5,396 nt of DNA from Pseudomonadota bacterium (GTDB taxonomy: Bacteria > Pseudomonadota > Alphaproteobacteria > Rhizobiales > Rhizobiaceae). Position 1 is the first letter of the stretch, and every line of letters begins with the position of its first letter. The DNA lies in contig QGUU01000205.1 in NCBI GenBank assembly GCA_003242525.1, positions 1-5,396 of the forward strand, in the 5' to 3' direction. Shown one piece after another: positions 1 to 5,396 of this stretch. The notes under the pieces are model-generated. The model was given only the letters and a program-made list of their open reading frames with translations, was not told the origin of the DNA and ran no database searches. The translations under genes and the position numbers were made by a program.

Positions 1-1
1 C

Positions 2-2098
<2,097 letters not shown>

Positions 2099-2106
2099 GG
2101 CGATCT

Positions 2107-2131
2107 GCAGCCGCGGCCTGGCCGCGGCTGC
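2107..2131 (+). other. Perfect 25-base inverted repeat (GC-rich hairpin) after rpoB
   Basis: GCAGCCGCGGCC (2107-2118) is the exact reverse complement of GGCCGCGGCTGC (2120-2131), with a single T at 2119 as the centre. In RNA it can form an 11-bp stem with a 3-base loop, or a 10-bp stem with a 5-base loop, beginning 8 bases after the rpoB stop. No U-run follows (next bases are CTGAATTCC), so it does not look like a full intrinsic terminator. Possible roles are mRNA 3'-end protection, an RNase processing site or partial attenuation between rpoB and rpoC. The repeat is directly seen; the role is inference. Confidence 0.75.
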
Positions 2132-2135
2132 CTGA

Positions 2136-5396
<3,261 letters not shown>

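Noticed and set aside
2107..2131. Intrinsic transcription terminator after rpoB
   Set aside because: The stem is strong but no T-run follows, and full termination here would cut off rpoC, which has no visible promoter of its own in the gap.

Overview
The window is a piece of the conserved RNA polymerase operon of a GC-rich alphaproteobacterium. It holds the 3' half of rpoB (beta subunit), a short intergenic gap, and the first three quarters of rpoC (beta' subunit). Both genes are on the + strand and both run off the window. The protein wording points to the Rhizobiales, near the Mesorhizobium/Phyllobacteriaceae group: RpoC starts [12 protein letters not shown], continues [20 protein letters not shown], and has the [14 protein letters not shown] wording. 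This placement comes from remembered family sequences, not from a search.

Layout: bases 2-2098 encode the last 698 residues of RpoB. They cover the active-site Glu-Asp pair, the flap, lineage insertion SI2, the two catalytic-region lysines and the C-terminal clamp region. Bases 2099-2204 are a 106-bp gap with three inverted repeats and a strong Shine-Dalgarno sequence. Bases 2205-5396 encode RpoC residues 1-1064. These cover the zinc ribbon, clamp helices, the NADFDGD magnesium loop, rim helices, bridge helix, second zinc site and the first arm of the trigger loop. The window ends inside what should be the SI3 insertion. I read the rpoC frame codon by codon to the last base and found no stop or frameshift.

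The two products form the catalytic core of RNA polymerase: beta and beta' meet at the active site, and beta' supplies the triad of aspartates that holds the catalytic magnesium. In bacteria the genes are normally co-transcribed after rplKAJL, and in many proteobacteria rpsL-rpsG-fusA-tuf follow. None of those neighbours is visible here.

I found no mobile element, tRNA or rRNA, CRISPR array, foreign gene or novel system. The only structure not explained by the two genes is the set of inverted repeats between them. The longest is a perfect 25-base dyad just after the rpoB stop, and the last one abuts the rpoC ribosome binding site.
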